Made by a program: the position numbers and the translations under genes | In this document: positions 16,702 through 26,397 of the stretch, in pieces | Layout of the letters: every line of letters starts with the position of its first letter | How positions within the stretch are numbered: position 1 is the first letter of the stretch | DNA from: Kaistella yonginensis | GTDB taxonomy: Bacteria; Bacteroidota; Bacteroidia; Flavobacteriales; Weeksellaceae | Assembly (NCBI RefSeq): GCF_030409525.1 | Contig: NZ_JAUFQB010000061.1 | Span: 1-64,000 of the forward strand | Direction of reading: 5' to 3' | DNA: 64,000 nucleotides | The notes under the pieces: generated by a model | The model's database searches: none | The model's input: only the letters and a program-made list of their open reading frames with translations | Told to the model about the DNA's origin: nothing

Positions 16702-16728
16702 CTAAATCTATAACACTAAAATACCTTT

Positions 16729-18042
16729 TTAGTATCTGTAATATTCGGGTTTGTAAGGTCCTTCAACAGCTACTCCAATATATTTCGCTTGTTCGTCTGA
16801 TAAAGTTTCTAGTTCTACTCCTAATTTTTTCAGGTGTAAGAAAGCTACTTTTTCATCCAAATGTTTTGGTAACATATAAACTTCATTCCCGTAGGCTTCA
16901 GAATTTGTCCATAATTCGATTTGAGCTAAAGTTTGGTTAGCAAACGAATTACTCATTACAAAACTTGGGTGACCAGTTGCGCAACCAAGATTTACCAAAC
17001 GGCCTTCCGCTAGAATGATAATTTCTTTTCCATCGATGTTATAAACATCAACTTGTGGTTTAACTTCATATTTAGTATCACCGTAGTTTCCGTTTAACCA
17101 AGCCATATCCAACTCATTATCGAAGTGACCGATATTACAAACAACGGTTTTATCTTTCATTTTTTTGAAATGTTCTCCTTTAACAATGTTATAATTACCG
17201 GTAGTGGTAATAATGATATCTGCATTATCTACAACAGAATCCAGTTTTTTAACTTCAAAACCATCCATCGCTGCTTGAAGCGCACAAATCGGGTCTATTT
17301 CAGTTACGGTTACGATAGATCCAGCACCTTTGAAAGAGGCTGCCGTACCTTTGCCAACATCACCATATCCACAAACGACCACTCTTTTTCCAGCCAACAT
17401 CAAGTCGGTTGCTCTTCTTACCGCATCAACTGCAGATTCTCTACAGCCGTATTTATTATCAAATTTTGATTTTGTTACGGAATCATTCACGTTGATTGCC
17501 GGCATTACCAAAGTTCCGTTTTGCATTCTTTCATACAATCTATGAACACCCGTAGTCGTTTCTTCAGAAAGTCCTTTAATTTCCGCAGTTAATTCTGGGT
17601 ATTTATCAAAAACCAAATTGGTTAAATCTCCACCATCGTCTAAAATCAGGTTTAATGGTTTTCTGTCTTCACCAAAAAATACAGTTTGCTCAATACACCA
17701 TTCGAATTCTTCTTCAGTCATTCCCTTCCAAGCGTAAACTGGGATTCCTGCTGCTGCAATTGCTGCCGCTGCATGATCCTGAGTCGAGAAAATATTACAC
17801 GAAGACCAAGTAACATCAGCACCCAAGGCTACTAAAGTTTCGATTAGAACTGCAGTTTGAATGGTCATATGAAGACAACCCGCGATTCTCGCTCCTTTCA
17901 GAGGTTGAGATGGGCCGTATTCTTCACGGATCGACATCAATCCTGGCATTTCTGCTTCTGCTAAATTAATTTCTTTTCGGCCAAATTCGGCTAACGAAAT
18001 GTCCTTCACTTTGTAAGGAACGTATTGTGTTGTAGTTTCCAT
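16729..18042 (-). CDS. ahcY: Adenosylhomocysteinase
   Basis: This 437-residue NAD-dependent enzyme reversibly hydrolyses S-adenosylhomocysteine to adenosine and homocysteine, keeping the methylation cycle running. Diagnostic parts are present: [14 protein letters not shown] in the substrate domain, [20 protein letters not shown] at the active site near 190-210, the Rossmann loop [13 protein letters not shown] near 225-237, and the [13 protein letters not shown] segment. The C-terminus ends YKPEYYRY, as in the family. A minus-strand TACCTTTG box at 18063-18070 lies 21 bases before the ATG. Length is as expected for bacterial enzymes without the plant-type insertion. Confidence 0.97.
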   Translation of the reverse strand: METTTQYVPYKVKDISLAEFGRKEINLAEAEMPGLMSIREEYGPSQPLKGARIAGCLHMTIQTAVLIETLVALGADVTWSSCNIFSTQDHAAAAIAAAGIPVYAWKGMTEEEFEWCIEQTVFFGEDRKPLNLILDDGGDLTNLVFDKYPELTAEIKGLSEETTTGVHRLYERMQNGTLVMPAINVNDSVTKSKFDNKYGCRESAVDAVRRATDLMLAGKRVVVCGYGDVGKGTAASFKGAGSIVTVTEIDPICALQAAMDGFEVKKLDSVVDNADIIITTTGNYNIVKGEHFKKMKDKTVVCNIGHFDNELDMAWLNGNYGDTKYEVKPQVDVYNIDGKEIIILAEGRLVNLGCATGHPSFVMSNSFANQTLAQIELWTNSEAYGNEVYMLPKHLDEKVAFLHLKKLGVELETLSDEQAKYIGVAVEGPYKPEYYRY

Positions 18043-18197
18043 CTAATAAAATAAATTAGCTGCAAAGGTAAGAAAACTCTTCGTCAAAATAAAGTGCATG
18101 TTATAGACAATCTCAATTTAGATAATGGGAATATTAAAGATAAAGCATTTTCATTTCCTCTACGAAATCTAATGAAGCCCCTTTCTTTAATTTTTGA

Positions 18198-18227
18198 TTT
18201 GTATTTTTTTTAAATTCCGTAATTTTA
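18198..18227 (+). promoter_or_regulatory. Promoter of the phosphopantetheinyl transferase gene
   Basis: TTTG (18198-18201), an 18-nt spacer and TAATTTTA (18220-18227, one base off TAnnTTTG) precede the ATG by 18 bases. Confidence 0.45.
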
Positions 18228-18245
18228 CACTATAATTTATTTTAA

Positions 18246-18857
18246 ATGCCACTTTACCGAGATTTTTCTGATGACAACGCCACTATTCTTCTTTGGAAAT
18301 ATAGTGAGGATGAAGATTTGAACCCTGAAAATTTATTGGAAAAAGAAAATTTTGAAAAAATAAAAGAGTATCATCCCACAAAATTAAAGGAGCTTCTTTT
18401 GGTAAGAAAAATTCTGAAATCGGTTTTGCCTGACCACAAAATTTTGTACCGCGGAAGAGAACCTTTTTTAGAACCGAATGATTATGAAATCTCGGTAACC
18501 CATTCTTTTCCGTTTGCTGCCTTCGCATTTTCGAAAAAAAAAGTAGGGATTGATATCGAACCTTTTAATGAAAAAATAATCAGAATTCAAGATAAATTTT
18601 TACAAAAAGAGGAGCGTGGTTTTATTGAAAAAGACAAAGAGGTAGCTTATCTTACCGTTATTTGGTCGCTGAAAGAAAGTTTGTATAAAATCCACCATTC
18701 TAATTATTGGTCATTGAAAAAACATTATGAAATCAAACCGTTCCGCTTAGATTTCCCCTTTAATATTAAATGCCGTGTGCATGATGAGCACGTGTCGGAT
18801 CTTTATAAAGCGCGTGTTGAGTTTTTCGAAAATTATTGTTTCACCATCGTAGATTAA
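18246..18857 (+). CDS. 4'-phosphopantetheinyl transferase superfamily protein
   Basis: This 203-residue protein is expected to move the phosphopantetheine arm of CoA onto a carrier-protein serine. The two family motifs are present: VGIDIE near residues 98-103 (metal-binding Asp and Glu) and WSLKESLYK near 140-148 (second Glu and Lys). Length places it with the Sfp/EntD-like group rather than the 120-residue AcpS. In Bacteroidota a protein of this size often serves as the general holo-ACP synthase or as a secondary enzyme; which applies cannot be told from the window. Its 3' end overlaps the convergent FUSC gene by four bases. Confidence 0.87.
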   Translation: MPLYRDFSDDNATILLWKYSEDEDLNPENLLEKENFEKIKEYHPTKLKELLLVRKILKSVLPDHKILYRGREPFLEPNDYEISVTHSFPFAAFAFSKKKVGIDIEPFNEKIIRIQDKFLQKEERGFIEKDKEVAYLTVIWSLKESLYKIHHSNYWSLKKHYEIKPFRLDFPFNIKCRVHDEHVSDLYKARVEFFENYCFTIVD

Positions 18858-21097
18858 ACGATTTCAGGGTCTAATTTTTCGGTCACTTTTCGCTGTTCTT
18901 TCGCTGCATCATAAATCAGTTCCAATATTTCCTTTAAATTTTTTAATTTAGTCAAATGACTTATTTTTGTGGGATCACGCCGATCAAAAAATTCGTTCTC
19001 CTGCAATTCTTTTCGGCGATTTTCAAGTAATTTCTCTACAGAATCTTCCGGCTCCAGGCGACTTTCCTGAATGATGTTTTGATTGGTCTTTTTTTGATTC
19101 AAAATTAAATTCGTTCTTAATAATTCTGCTGAAATTTTCAAATCCCAACTGTTAAAATCAATTTCAGGATATTCTTTTGATGATTCAGAATATTGAGAAA
19201 ACGACGCAATATAGGCGGTAATTAGATGTGAGGTAATCACAAATTGATGAAGATGTTCCAGATTTTTTTGCTGATGTTTCGGATCCGAAATCATTCTTTG
19301 AAAATTATCAGATAAATTCGCTAAGTCAATGACCGCATCTTTTCTGGTTAATTTATAATTTTGAATACCGATATAATGATCTTTAAAATAAGCCATCGCT
19401 GCAGAGAAGTAATTGTAATTACTCTCGGCAGATTTTTTCATAAAATCAATTTTTTTGGTATGTTCCCAAACAGGCAAAACAAAGTAGGAGACTGCAAATG
19501 CAACTACACCCGCAATAATCGTATCTAAAATGCGATCCTTAAAAATAACATTCAAATTTCCTGGATTTAGAATATTAAAGGCCAAGAAAACATAAATCGT
19601 CATGAAAAATACTGCCCAGGAATAATTGGTTTTTAAAAACGCGAAACACAAAATCATCGAAGATAGAAAGAGAACAAACAAAATATTTTGATTCTGAATA
19701 AAATACAAAATAGCATAAGCCACTAATGCACCTGCGACCGTTCCGTATAACCGCAATAAATTACGGTGTTTTGTAGTAGCATAAGCGGGTTTTAGAATCG
19801 CAACGATGGTGATGAAAACCCAATAAGAATGTCCGATTTTTAAAAACGCGAGCTGCGAGATGAAATATCCGATCACCAATGCTACGGTGATTCTTATGGC
19901 ATGCCGAAAATGTGCCGATTTTAAAGAAAAATTAGTGAGAAAAACTTTACTGTTTAATTTTTCTTCTGCGGTAACAAATTTTTCAAAATCCAGACCGGTT
20001 GACAGGCTTTTTGCTAATTTTTCGTCCTGACTGAAAACCTTGTAGATGGTTTTTATTTCATCTGAAATCGCTGTAATTCTATTCAAAATTAGCCGAAGTG
20101 TCATAAAATCTCCCAAACTATCTGCCGTCAGTTTGCTGTTTCGCAGGTTAAAATACTCCGTGTAAATTTGTGCTAATAGTTCATCAATATTCCGAAGCGG
20201 TTTAGCTTTGGAGCCACTTTGTAAGGCAATTCCAATGTTGCTCATTTCCTCAGAAAGAATTTGTAAATAGGTACCTAAAGAACTCAAAAATCCGGTAGCA
20301 CCAAAATTTTCTTGCACCTTGCGATAATCATTTTCCGAGGTCATGAGTTTTTCGTGTAAATCAATCGCATTGAGGAACATTAACATAAGTAATCTGCTGG
20401 TTGTGGTAGATTCATTAACGATTTTCCGGGTTTTAAAAACGGTTTCACGGGTCTCTTCTTGCAGGTTTTTTATGGCAATCTGCTTGGTGATTATTTGGGA
20501 GTAAAGGCTGTCGAAATTCGGGTCTTTTAAATAAAATTTAGATTTCAACGAAAGATATTGGGCCAGTTCTAAATAGTTTTCACCAATCATCTGACTCGCC
20601 AGTTTATAAGGCTGAATTTTAGAAACAATAAGGAAAATCAGAAAATAGCAGACCGATCCTGCTAGAAATATCAAGGAACTTTTGAGGATATGGTCACCCG
20701 TTAGATTTCCATCAATAAATATTCCTAGCACGACCAAGGATAGCGAACCAACGGCTGCTAGCCGCTGTCCGTAAACCCCAAGCATGGTAAAAAAAATACT
20801 GAATATAATAATTTCTGGATAAATTAAAAGTGGAAAATCCTTGAGCGAACTGGCAACAAGAGAGATGATAAAAAAGGAGGCAATTGCGAAAATGAGCGCA
20901 TTTCTTCGGCGGATATAAGGGCCAGCTTGATCGGTCAACCCAACGAAACTTGTGGCCAGGGGGAAAAGAAAATATTCTTTTAATAAGCCAAAATGAGCAA
21001 GAATTACACTGGGTAAAACAATCGCCAACGAGATTCTAACCGCCGAGTAAATCGACTGGCTGGTGGCAAATTTTTTTAACTCGGTCGCGTAATTCAT
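18854..21097 (-). CDS. FUSC family (YccS/YhfK-like) inner-membrane protein
   Basis: This 747-residue protein has two blocks of about six membrane helices (roughly 20-165 and 400-545). A soluble helical region separates them, and a charged C-terminal cytosolic tail follows. The FUSC signature region lies in the second block (about 400-445; includes YWVFITIVAILKPAYA). Relatives are aromatic-acid or fusaric-acid efflux components, but single-protein YccS types have no proven substrate. The start lies 4 bases after a minus-strand TAAATTTG box (21102-21109), so the mRNA may be nearly leaderless. No membrane-fusion or outer-membrane partner genes are adjacent. Confidence 0.85.
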   Translation of the reverse strand: MNYATELKKFATSQSIYSAVRISLAIVLPSVILAHFGLLKEYFLFPLATSFVGLTDQAGPYIRRRNALIFAIASFFIISLVASSLKDFPLLIYPEIIIFSIFFTMLGVYGQRLAAVGSLSLVVLGIFIDGNLTGDHILKSSLIFLAGSVCYFLIFLIVSKIQPYKLASQMIGENYLELAQYLSLKSKFYLKDPNFDSLYSQIITKQIAIKNLQEETRETVFKTRKIVNESTTTSRLLMLMFLNAIDLHEKLMTSENDYRKVQENFGATGFLSSLGTYLQILSEEMSNIGIALQSGSKAKPLRNIDELLAQIYTEYFNLRNSKLTADSLGDFMTLRLILNRITAISDEIKTIYKVFSQDEKLAKSLSTGLDFEKFVTAEEKLNSKVFLTNFSLKSAHFRHAIRITVALVIGYFISQLAFLKIGHSYWVFITIVAILKPAYATTKHRNLLRLYGTVAGALVAYAILYFIQNQNILFVLFLSSMILCFAFLKTNYSWAVFFMTIYVFLAFNILNPGNLNVIFKDRILDTIIAGVVAFAVSYFVLPVWEHTKKIDFMKKSAESNYNYFSAAMAYFKDHYIGIQNYKLTRKDAVIDLANLSDNFQRMISDPKHQQKNLEHLHQFVITSHLITAYIASFSQYSESSKEYPEIDFNSWDLKISAELLRTNLILNQKKTNQNIIQESRLEPEDSVEKLLENRRKELQENEFFDRRDPTKISHLTKLKNLKEILELIYDAAKEQRKVTEKLDPEIV

Positions 21098-21120
21098 ACT
21101 GCAAATTTAAACTTTTAAGT

Positions 21121-21150
21121 ATAAAAAAAAGCCTCAAAATATTTGAGACT
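21121..21150 (-). terminator. Terminator of porU-porV
   Basis: An AGCCTCAAA / TTTGAGACT stem (8 of 9 pairs, 3-nt loop) runs into eight T on the minus strand, 24 bases beyond the porV stop. Confidence 0.8.
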
Positions 21151-21173
21151 TTATTATGCTAAATTAAATTTTG

Positions 21174-22307
21174 TTAATAATCTTGAGCATTGGAAGATTC
21201 TTCGCCAATATTCCAGGTTAAGCCGAAACGAAGCGTGTTATCTAAAGCTGAATTAATTTTAGAGGTGTTAATTAAATAAGACATATCAAGACCGAAAGAT
21301 TGGTATTTTAAACCAACTCCCACCGTTGCATATTGTCTTCCTCCTTGCTCTACACTTTCATGGAAATAACCGCCTCTTACTGCAAATGCGTTATCATATT
21401 CATATTCAACAGCACCACTAAACATCATGCTTTTGGTATTATTGAATGATTTTCCGATTCCTTCCATTACGCCCACATTAGGAACATTTCCAGTCGCATC
21501 GGGACCAGGAACCAATAGTTTTGAGGCTTCAAAGTTGACGCCAACCCTGTTTAAATCATCCAGGAAAAGATCATATCCTGCGCCGACTCTCGCCATTGTT
21601 GGAAGATACGATCTTGATTCTTCATCCCCAGTATAATCCAATCTTGGACCAAGGTTTTGGATGGCAAATCCCCCTTTTACACGACCTTCAAAATCGTTGA
21701 TGCTGGTATGCTTATCAGATTGGAAATACCCTGAAACATCTACTGCAAATGAGTTTGCTGGTTTTAGGGTGTTGTCTGAGTTAAATCCTCCCGACAAATC
21801 AGAACGGATAAATCGACCTGTAACCGCCATGGAATAATAATCTGAAAGTTTTAAAGCATACGCCACGTCAATGGAGAATTCATTTGGTTTAACAGTTCCA
21901 TCTGAAGTTACCACTCCGGCATTAATTTTTGTTAAATCTACCTGTCCCATATTAAAATAGTAGATACTTGCAGAAATCGTGGCTCTCTCTTCGTCTCCTA
22001 AAAACTGGTGGTACGCGCCATAAAGCAAGAATACATCATTGGTCAGTTTGCTCATGTAAGGCGTATAGTTAATCCCAATCGCAGAAGTAGTTTTACTAAA
22101 AGGATATTTCGCTGCATTCCAAAACTGCGAAAAAGCGTCGCTTGTAGTAGCTACCCCTTGATCACCCATTCCACCAGCTCTGGCATCGGGTGATATTCTT
22201 AAGAACGGCGCACCGGTTAGGACTGGCTGTATGGTGCCAACTTGAGCGTACGCAACCATGCTTACTCCTAATCCTACTCCTAAAAATAATTTTTTAGTCA
22301 ATGTCAT
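21174..22307 (-). CDS. porV: Type IX secretion outer-membrane protein PorV
   Basis: This 377-residue outer-membrane beta-barrel of the FadL type has a signal peptide (about 1-21, ending AYAQ). The PorV N-terminal segment PFLRISPDARAGGMGDQGVATT (about 35-56) and FSQFWNAAKYPF are characteristic. In the T9SS, PorV binds the C-terminal sorting domain of exported cargo and shuttles it to the attachment complex containing the PorU sortase. porV sits 35 bases behind porU in one operon, the usual order in Flavobacteriia. It ends at a strong terminator. Confidence 0.93.
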   Translation of the reverse strand: MTLTKKLFLGVGLGVSMVAYAQVGTIQPVLTGAPFLRISPDARAGGMGDQGVATTSDAFSQFWNAAKYPFSKTTSAIGINYTPYMSKLTNDVFLLYGAYHQFLGDEERATISASIYYFNMGQVDLTKINAGVVTSDGTVKPNEFSIDVAYALKLSDYYSMAVTGRFIRSDLSGGFNSDNTLKPANSFAVDVSGYFQSDKHTSINDFEGRVKGGFAIQNLGPRLDYTGDEESRSYLPTMARVGAGYDLFLDDLNRVGVNFEASKLLVPGPDATGNVPNVGVMEGIGKSFNNTKSMMFSGAVEYEYDNAFAVRGGYFHESVEQGGRQYATVGVGLKYQSFGLDMSYLINTSKINSALDNTLRFGLTWNIGEESSNAQDY

Positions 22308-22342
22308 AAAGTCAATTTTTATCGTTATAAATTTTTTTTCTT

Positions 22343-25300
22343 TTATTTTAATAAGACCATTTTTTCTACCGCAGTTGCACTTCCTTTACATTTGTCTTGG
22401 TTTTGACTGCGTGCGAAAATTTTAAATATATAGGTACCTTTACCAACTGCATCTCCGAAATCATCATTTCCATCCCACTCAATTGCTGTTTTCGGGGTTC
22501 TGAACCCTTGCAAAAATGGTTCTGCAGTCACCGTTGTACTTAGCGTTTTTACCAATCTGCCGGTGATGGTATAGATCTGAACATTTACATCTAAAACATC
22601 ATCGCAATTATGTTCAAACTGAACATAGGTTTTATTGGTAAAAGGATTGGGCCAATTTAACAATTTTTTAACGATTAAATTTTGATCGCTTTCATCCTTA
22701 ACTATAAAGTTTAACGTGGCGGTTGTGGAATTATTGTTAATGTCCCAAACTTTAAAGGTTAATTGATGTTCGCCAGGACTTAAATTTCTAAAGGGGTAAG
22801 TTACGTTTCCTTTTTGATAATCTGCTAATGATGGATTTGTACAGCCATTTCCATCTCCTGAGAAATAAAAATCATTCAGAACAACGGTATCGATGATTTT
22901 ACCATCCAGTATCACGGTGACATCGTGGCCAATTCCTGAGCCGGTTGAGTTAATTCCTTTGTCATCAGTCACACAAGCTAAGAGTAGGGGATTTTGATCG
23001 GTAATTCCTCCATCAGCAAAATTGGTATTGTTCATGTAGAGTTTCACTTTCGGGGCCTCCATGTCATTTATCCCTTCTGGATTAATTCCACCAATACTCT
23101 GGGGCTGATTGTCGAAAACATCAAAAACTTTATTGTCTGCATACACCAAAATTCTACCTGTTCCGATTTCATAGTTGATGTCTTTAGGCACATAAAATTC
23201 TACTGAAAATATGCCGTTGATTGCAACTCCCGAAGATTTTACAATAGGGCTGCCTTCTTCGGTGTACGTTAAAACTGGGGTCATTTTCGGATTCCCATCA
23301 TTATTCAAAGTTTTCTTAGTCAGTCTTTTATCAAAAATATTTACAGCCACACGTCCGTTAAATGTTTCATCAATTGTGCCATCACTTTTTGTGATATGCC
23401 CTTTTACTTTAACAAAATCCAGAGCGCGCAGTTGGCCAGGAATGGGTGACTCAATCTCATCGACTGTAATTAACCTTTTTGGTCTGCTCAATTTGGTGGC
23501 GGGATCACCCAGAAAATTAACTTTTAGGTGATCATTGGATGGCCCTTTTTGTATTTTTGCTTTTAACAGCGCATCACCTAATGATAAAAAATCATCATTA
23601 ACCAAGTCGAAAATATTCCTTGTAAATATCGTGGTAAAGTCTTCGCCGTAACCTACGCCAATTGCACGGCTAGAGGTAATCATGGTTGAGGCACCACCTG
23701 TTTTCGACTTAATGACTTGCTCACCAGCAGAAAAAGTTGCTGGATCGTCCCACAGCGTAAATTCGCAAGTGATGGTAGAAACTAGCGGAAAACGTGAGTA
23801 AACATTATTATAATTATTAAAGTTTTGAATTTGATCAATGGTTAAAACCCGTTCCTGCGCCCAACCATTGATACCACCATGGCCGAAATAAAACAGATAA
23901 AGACTGTTGCCCACATCGTTTGAAATCGCTTGATTAACCTGAGGATATCTTTGTCCGCCAGCGGAGGTTTGCGCGGCAAAAGAATCGAGGTAAAGCTTCC
24001 TGATATTGTATTCTTTTCGAAGCCCACCTATTTCGAAAACGCTGTTTAAAGAACCGTTCATGGTATTGTGGAAAGGAACTTGATTATCGGCATCATCATC
24101 CACTACGAAATCCATTTTCATTCGCCACTCACCAAAAGGAGTAGACTGGCCTGGAAGTGCGTTGTTGTAAGCCAAGGCTTTATCGATCAGTAATTTTGCT
24201 TCAGATACGGTCGCAGCAGGCAGTCTACCTACTGGTAAATTGGGTAAAGTTGCTGAAACATTTACCGCGCCCAAACTTTGGGGTGCAGTCATTACAAAAT
24301 AATCATCTGTTACAAAGGAATCTGCATAATTTCCGCTTTCTTCACTTTGATAACTTGGAACGACGGCGGAGCCAGGGTAATTTTTTCCTTTGAAATCATA
24401 AGAGGTATCTCCTAAGATAAAAAGATATTTCAGTTTACCAGTAGGGGTATTTAGTCGGGTTGTAAAGTCGCGAATTGCGGTAATATCTCTACTGCCACTG
24501 CTAAATTCATTATAGATTTTATTAATATCAATAACGGCTATATTAAATCGGCCTTGGTAGTAGGTTGCCAAACGTTGCGCTTGCCCCATCATTTCTGGTA
24601 TGGTAATCATTAGATAATCAATGTTTTGCAAACCTGCCAAATCTTGGTTATCAATTTTTCCTACAAAACCAGGAGTATACGCATCACTATTCTTGAAGGC
24701 GACAAATTCGTTCACGAAAAGATTGCTGTTTGCCAAATAGCCAAAATTAAAATTAGCAGTATTTCCTGATTTATTTACTTTTTTTATTACATTGGTAATG
24801 TCCGAAACTTGCCACACCTGCTCCACAGATGAAGCGTCTGTTAGATTAAAAGTATAGGAGTTTCCACTTTCTTCATCAATACCATAACTTCTAAAATTCA
24901 TTTGACTATTGTTGAATTTTAAATCTTCTTTATATTGAACTTCGGCATAATCGAAATAAAATTTACCATTTGGGTTACTACTTGTATTTGGTGTATAAGA
25001 AAAAGAAAGTTGATTGCCTTGTAAATTGGTGACCGAGCCAGTATAAATGATTGGGAGGTATTCTCTTTTATCAGTTGGTGCCACCGTAAAAGTTACAGGA
25101 CTGGCATTGTTAATATTGACTGATAATTTATTGCCTTGCGATTGAAAAGCGATGGATTTGGTTCTGTATAGAATAATATCAGTTGGTTGAATTGGTGTTT
25201 TTGTCGTAAAATTAACTGTTTTACTGTCATTAAAGGCATCGCCTGTCCAAATTCTTCCAATTTTCATAAGATTGAATTTCTCTTCGTTTAGGAATTGGTA

Positions 25301-26236
25301 TTCATCATAGCGAGAAATCACGGTACCTGTTGCTGGTTGATCTATTTCTGGTATCCTCTTCCCTGGGCCAGTATCGAAGTTGATAAAGTAATAGGCAAAA
25401 TCTTCATAGATATTAATGAAATTATTTGATTTGTCAGTTCTCGTATCGATTCTTCTTTTTCCGTTACCGTTATTGCTTTTATAAATATTATATCCATTGG
25501 GTCCTTGGGCATAAAACAGGGCGTAATCACTATCATTCCAAACCCCATCATCTTCGCCGACCAGTTGAATGGCATTTTCTTGTAAAGCATCATAGCGCAA
25601 ATCCTGATTGTGTTCAGGTAACATCAGACCACCATTTCCATAAATTCTAAAGTTTTTCGGATTGATATTGGCGGGATTCATTCCATTATCTCTCAAAAAT
25701 TTCGCAGTGATTTTAAAAACGCCCGATTTATCAACTTTTATTTTATAAAAATTACCTTGTTTTAAGGGGTTGTCAGTGGTTCCAATTCTACTAGTAGACT
25801 TGTTGCTTTCTGTTCTCTTTTCAGCATTGATGAGGCTAAAAGAACTGAGCCGGTAGATAGCGCCTTTCTCGAATTTTAAGGTTGACACCAGAATATTGGT
25901 AGTTTTTTCTTGTGTATAAGGATTGGTATAATAGCTAACTTCTGATTCTTCTTTGGTCGGAAGGGAATAATCGTTTAGGTCAAAAAGATCTTTTGATGTT
26001 ATTTTTTGCCAGACCATATTTGAAGCTTTCCGCTCGGAACCCGTGCTTTTTTCGACCATTCGTAAATAGACCGATCCATTTTCGAAAGAGAAGCCTTCAT
26101 TATTAAAAAAAGGAACAGTAACTTTGATGCTTCCATAATCAATAACGGTACTTTCATTCCAATCAATTTTAAAAGATTGTGAAAATGAAAAAATATTAAA
26201 AAATAATATTAATAAGAGTGATAAATTTCGTTTCAT
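22343..26236 (-). CDS. porU: Type IX secretion system sortase PorU
   Basis: This 1297-residue gingipain-like (C25) cysteine protease removes the sorting domain of T9SS cargo and links the cargo to the cell surface. It has a signal peptide (1-19), a long N-terminal beta region, and a C25 catalytic domain at about 530-920 with the His in YLFYFGHGGINGW and the Cys in TITCEFTLWDD. A C-terminal beta region with FlgD-like fold follows (NWPNPFTNKTYVQF...GKGTYIFKI). Length matches the family. It is divergent from gldJ over 160 bases, an arrangement shared with Flavobacterium johnsoniae. Confidence 0.94.
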   Translation of the reverse strand: MKRNLSLLLILFFNIFSFSQSFKIDWNESTVIDYGSIKVTVPFFNNEGFSFENGSVYLRMVEKSTGSERKASNMVWQKITSKDLFDLNDYSLPTKEESEVSYYTNPYTQEKTTNILVSTLKFEKGAIYRLSSFSLINAEKRTESNKSTSRIGTTDNPLKQGNFYKIKVDKSGVFKITAKFLRDNGMNPANINPKNFRIYGNGGLMLPEHNQDLRYDALQENAIQLVGEDDGVWNDSDYALFYAQGPNGYNIYKSNNGNGKRRIDTRTDKSNNFINIYEDFAYYFINFDTGPGKRIPEIDQPATGTVISRYDEYQFLNEEKFNLMKIGRIWTGDAFNDSKTVNFTTKTPIQPTDIILYRTKSIAFQSQGNKLSVNINNASPVTFTVAPTDKREYLPIIYTGSVTNLQGNQLSFSYTPNTSSNPNGKFYFDYAEVQYKEDLKFNNSQMNFRSYGIDEESGNSYTFNLTDASSVEQVWQVSDITNVIKKVNKSGNTANFNFGYLANSNLFVNEFVAFKNSDAYTPGFVGKIDNQDLAGLQNIDYLMITIPEMMGQAQRLATYYQGRFNIAVIDINKIYNEFSSGSRDITAIRDFTTRLNTPTGKLKYLFILGDTSYDFKGKNYPGSAVVPSYQSEESGNYADSFVTDDYFVMTAPQSLGAVNVSATLPNLPVGRLPAATVSEAKLLIDKALAYNNALPGQSTPFGEWRMKMDFVVDDDADNQVPFHNTMNGSLNSVFEIGGLRKEYNIRKLYLDSFAAQTSAGGQRYPQVNQAISNDVGNSLYLFYFGHGGINGWAQERVLTIDQIQNFNNYNNVYSRFPLVSTITCEFTLWDDPATFSAGEQVIKSKTGGASTMITSSRAIGVGYGEDFTTIFTRNIFDLVNDDFLSLGDALLKAKIQKGPSNDHLKVNFLGDPATKLSRPKRLITVDEIESPIPGQLRALDFVKVKGHITKSDGTIDETFNGRVAVNIFDKRLTKKTLNNDGNPKMTPVLTYTEEGSPIVKSSGVAINGIFSVEFYVPKDINYEIGTGRILVYADNKVFDVFDNQPQSIGGINPEGINDMEAPKVKLYMNNTNFADGGITDQNPLLLACVTDDKGINSTGSGIGHDVTVILDGKIIDTVVLNDFYFSGDGNGCTNPSLADYQKGNVTYPFRNLSPGEHQLTFKVWDINNNSTTATLNFIVKDESDQNLIVKKLLNWPNPFTNKTYVQFEHNCDDVLDVNVQIYTITGRLVKTLSTTVTAEPFLQGFRTPKTAIEWDGNDDFGDAVGKGTYIFKIFARSQNQDKCKGSATAVEKMVLLK

Positions 26237-26397
26237 GAGGTGTAAAATTAGCCAATTACAAATTAAACGAAAATAATTAAATAATAATATGATACAATAA
26301 AATTTAATTGTGAGCGTTTTGCAAAAAAATCAATCTTTAATTTGATTTATTAAATAATTTATTTTTTCTTTGTACTTTGATAAATTCTATGTTAACT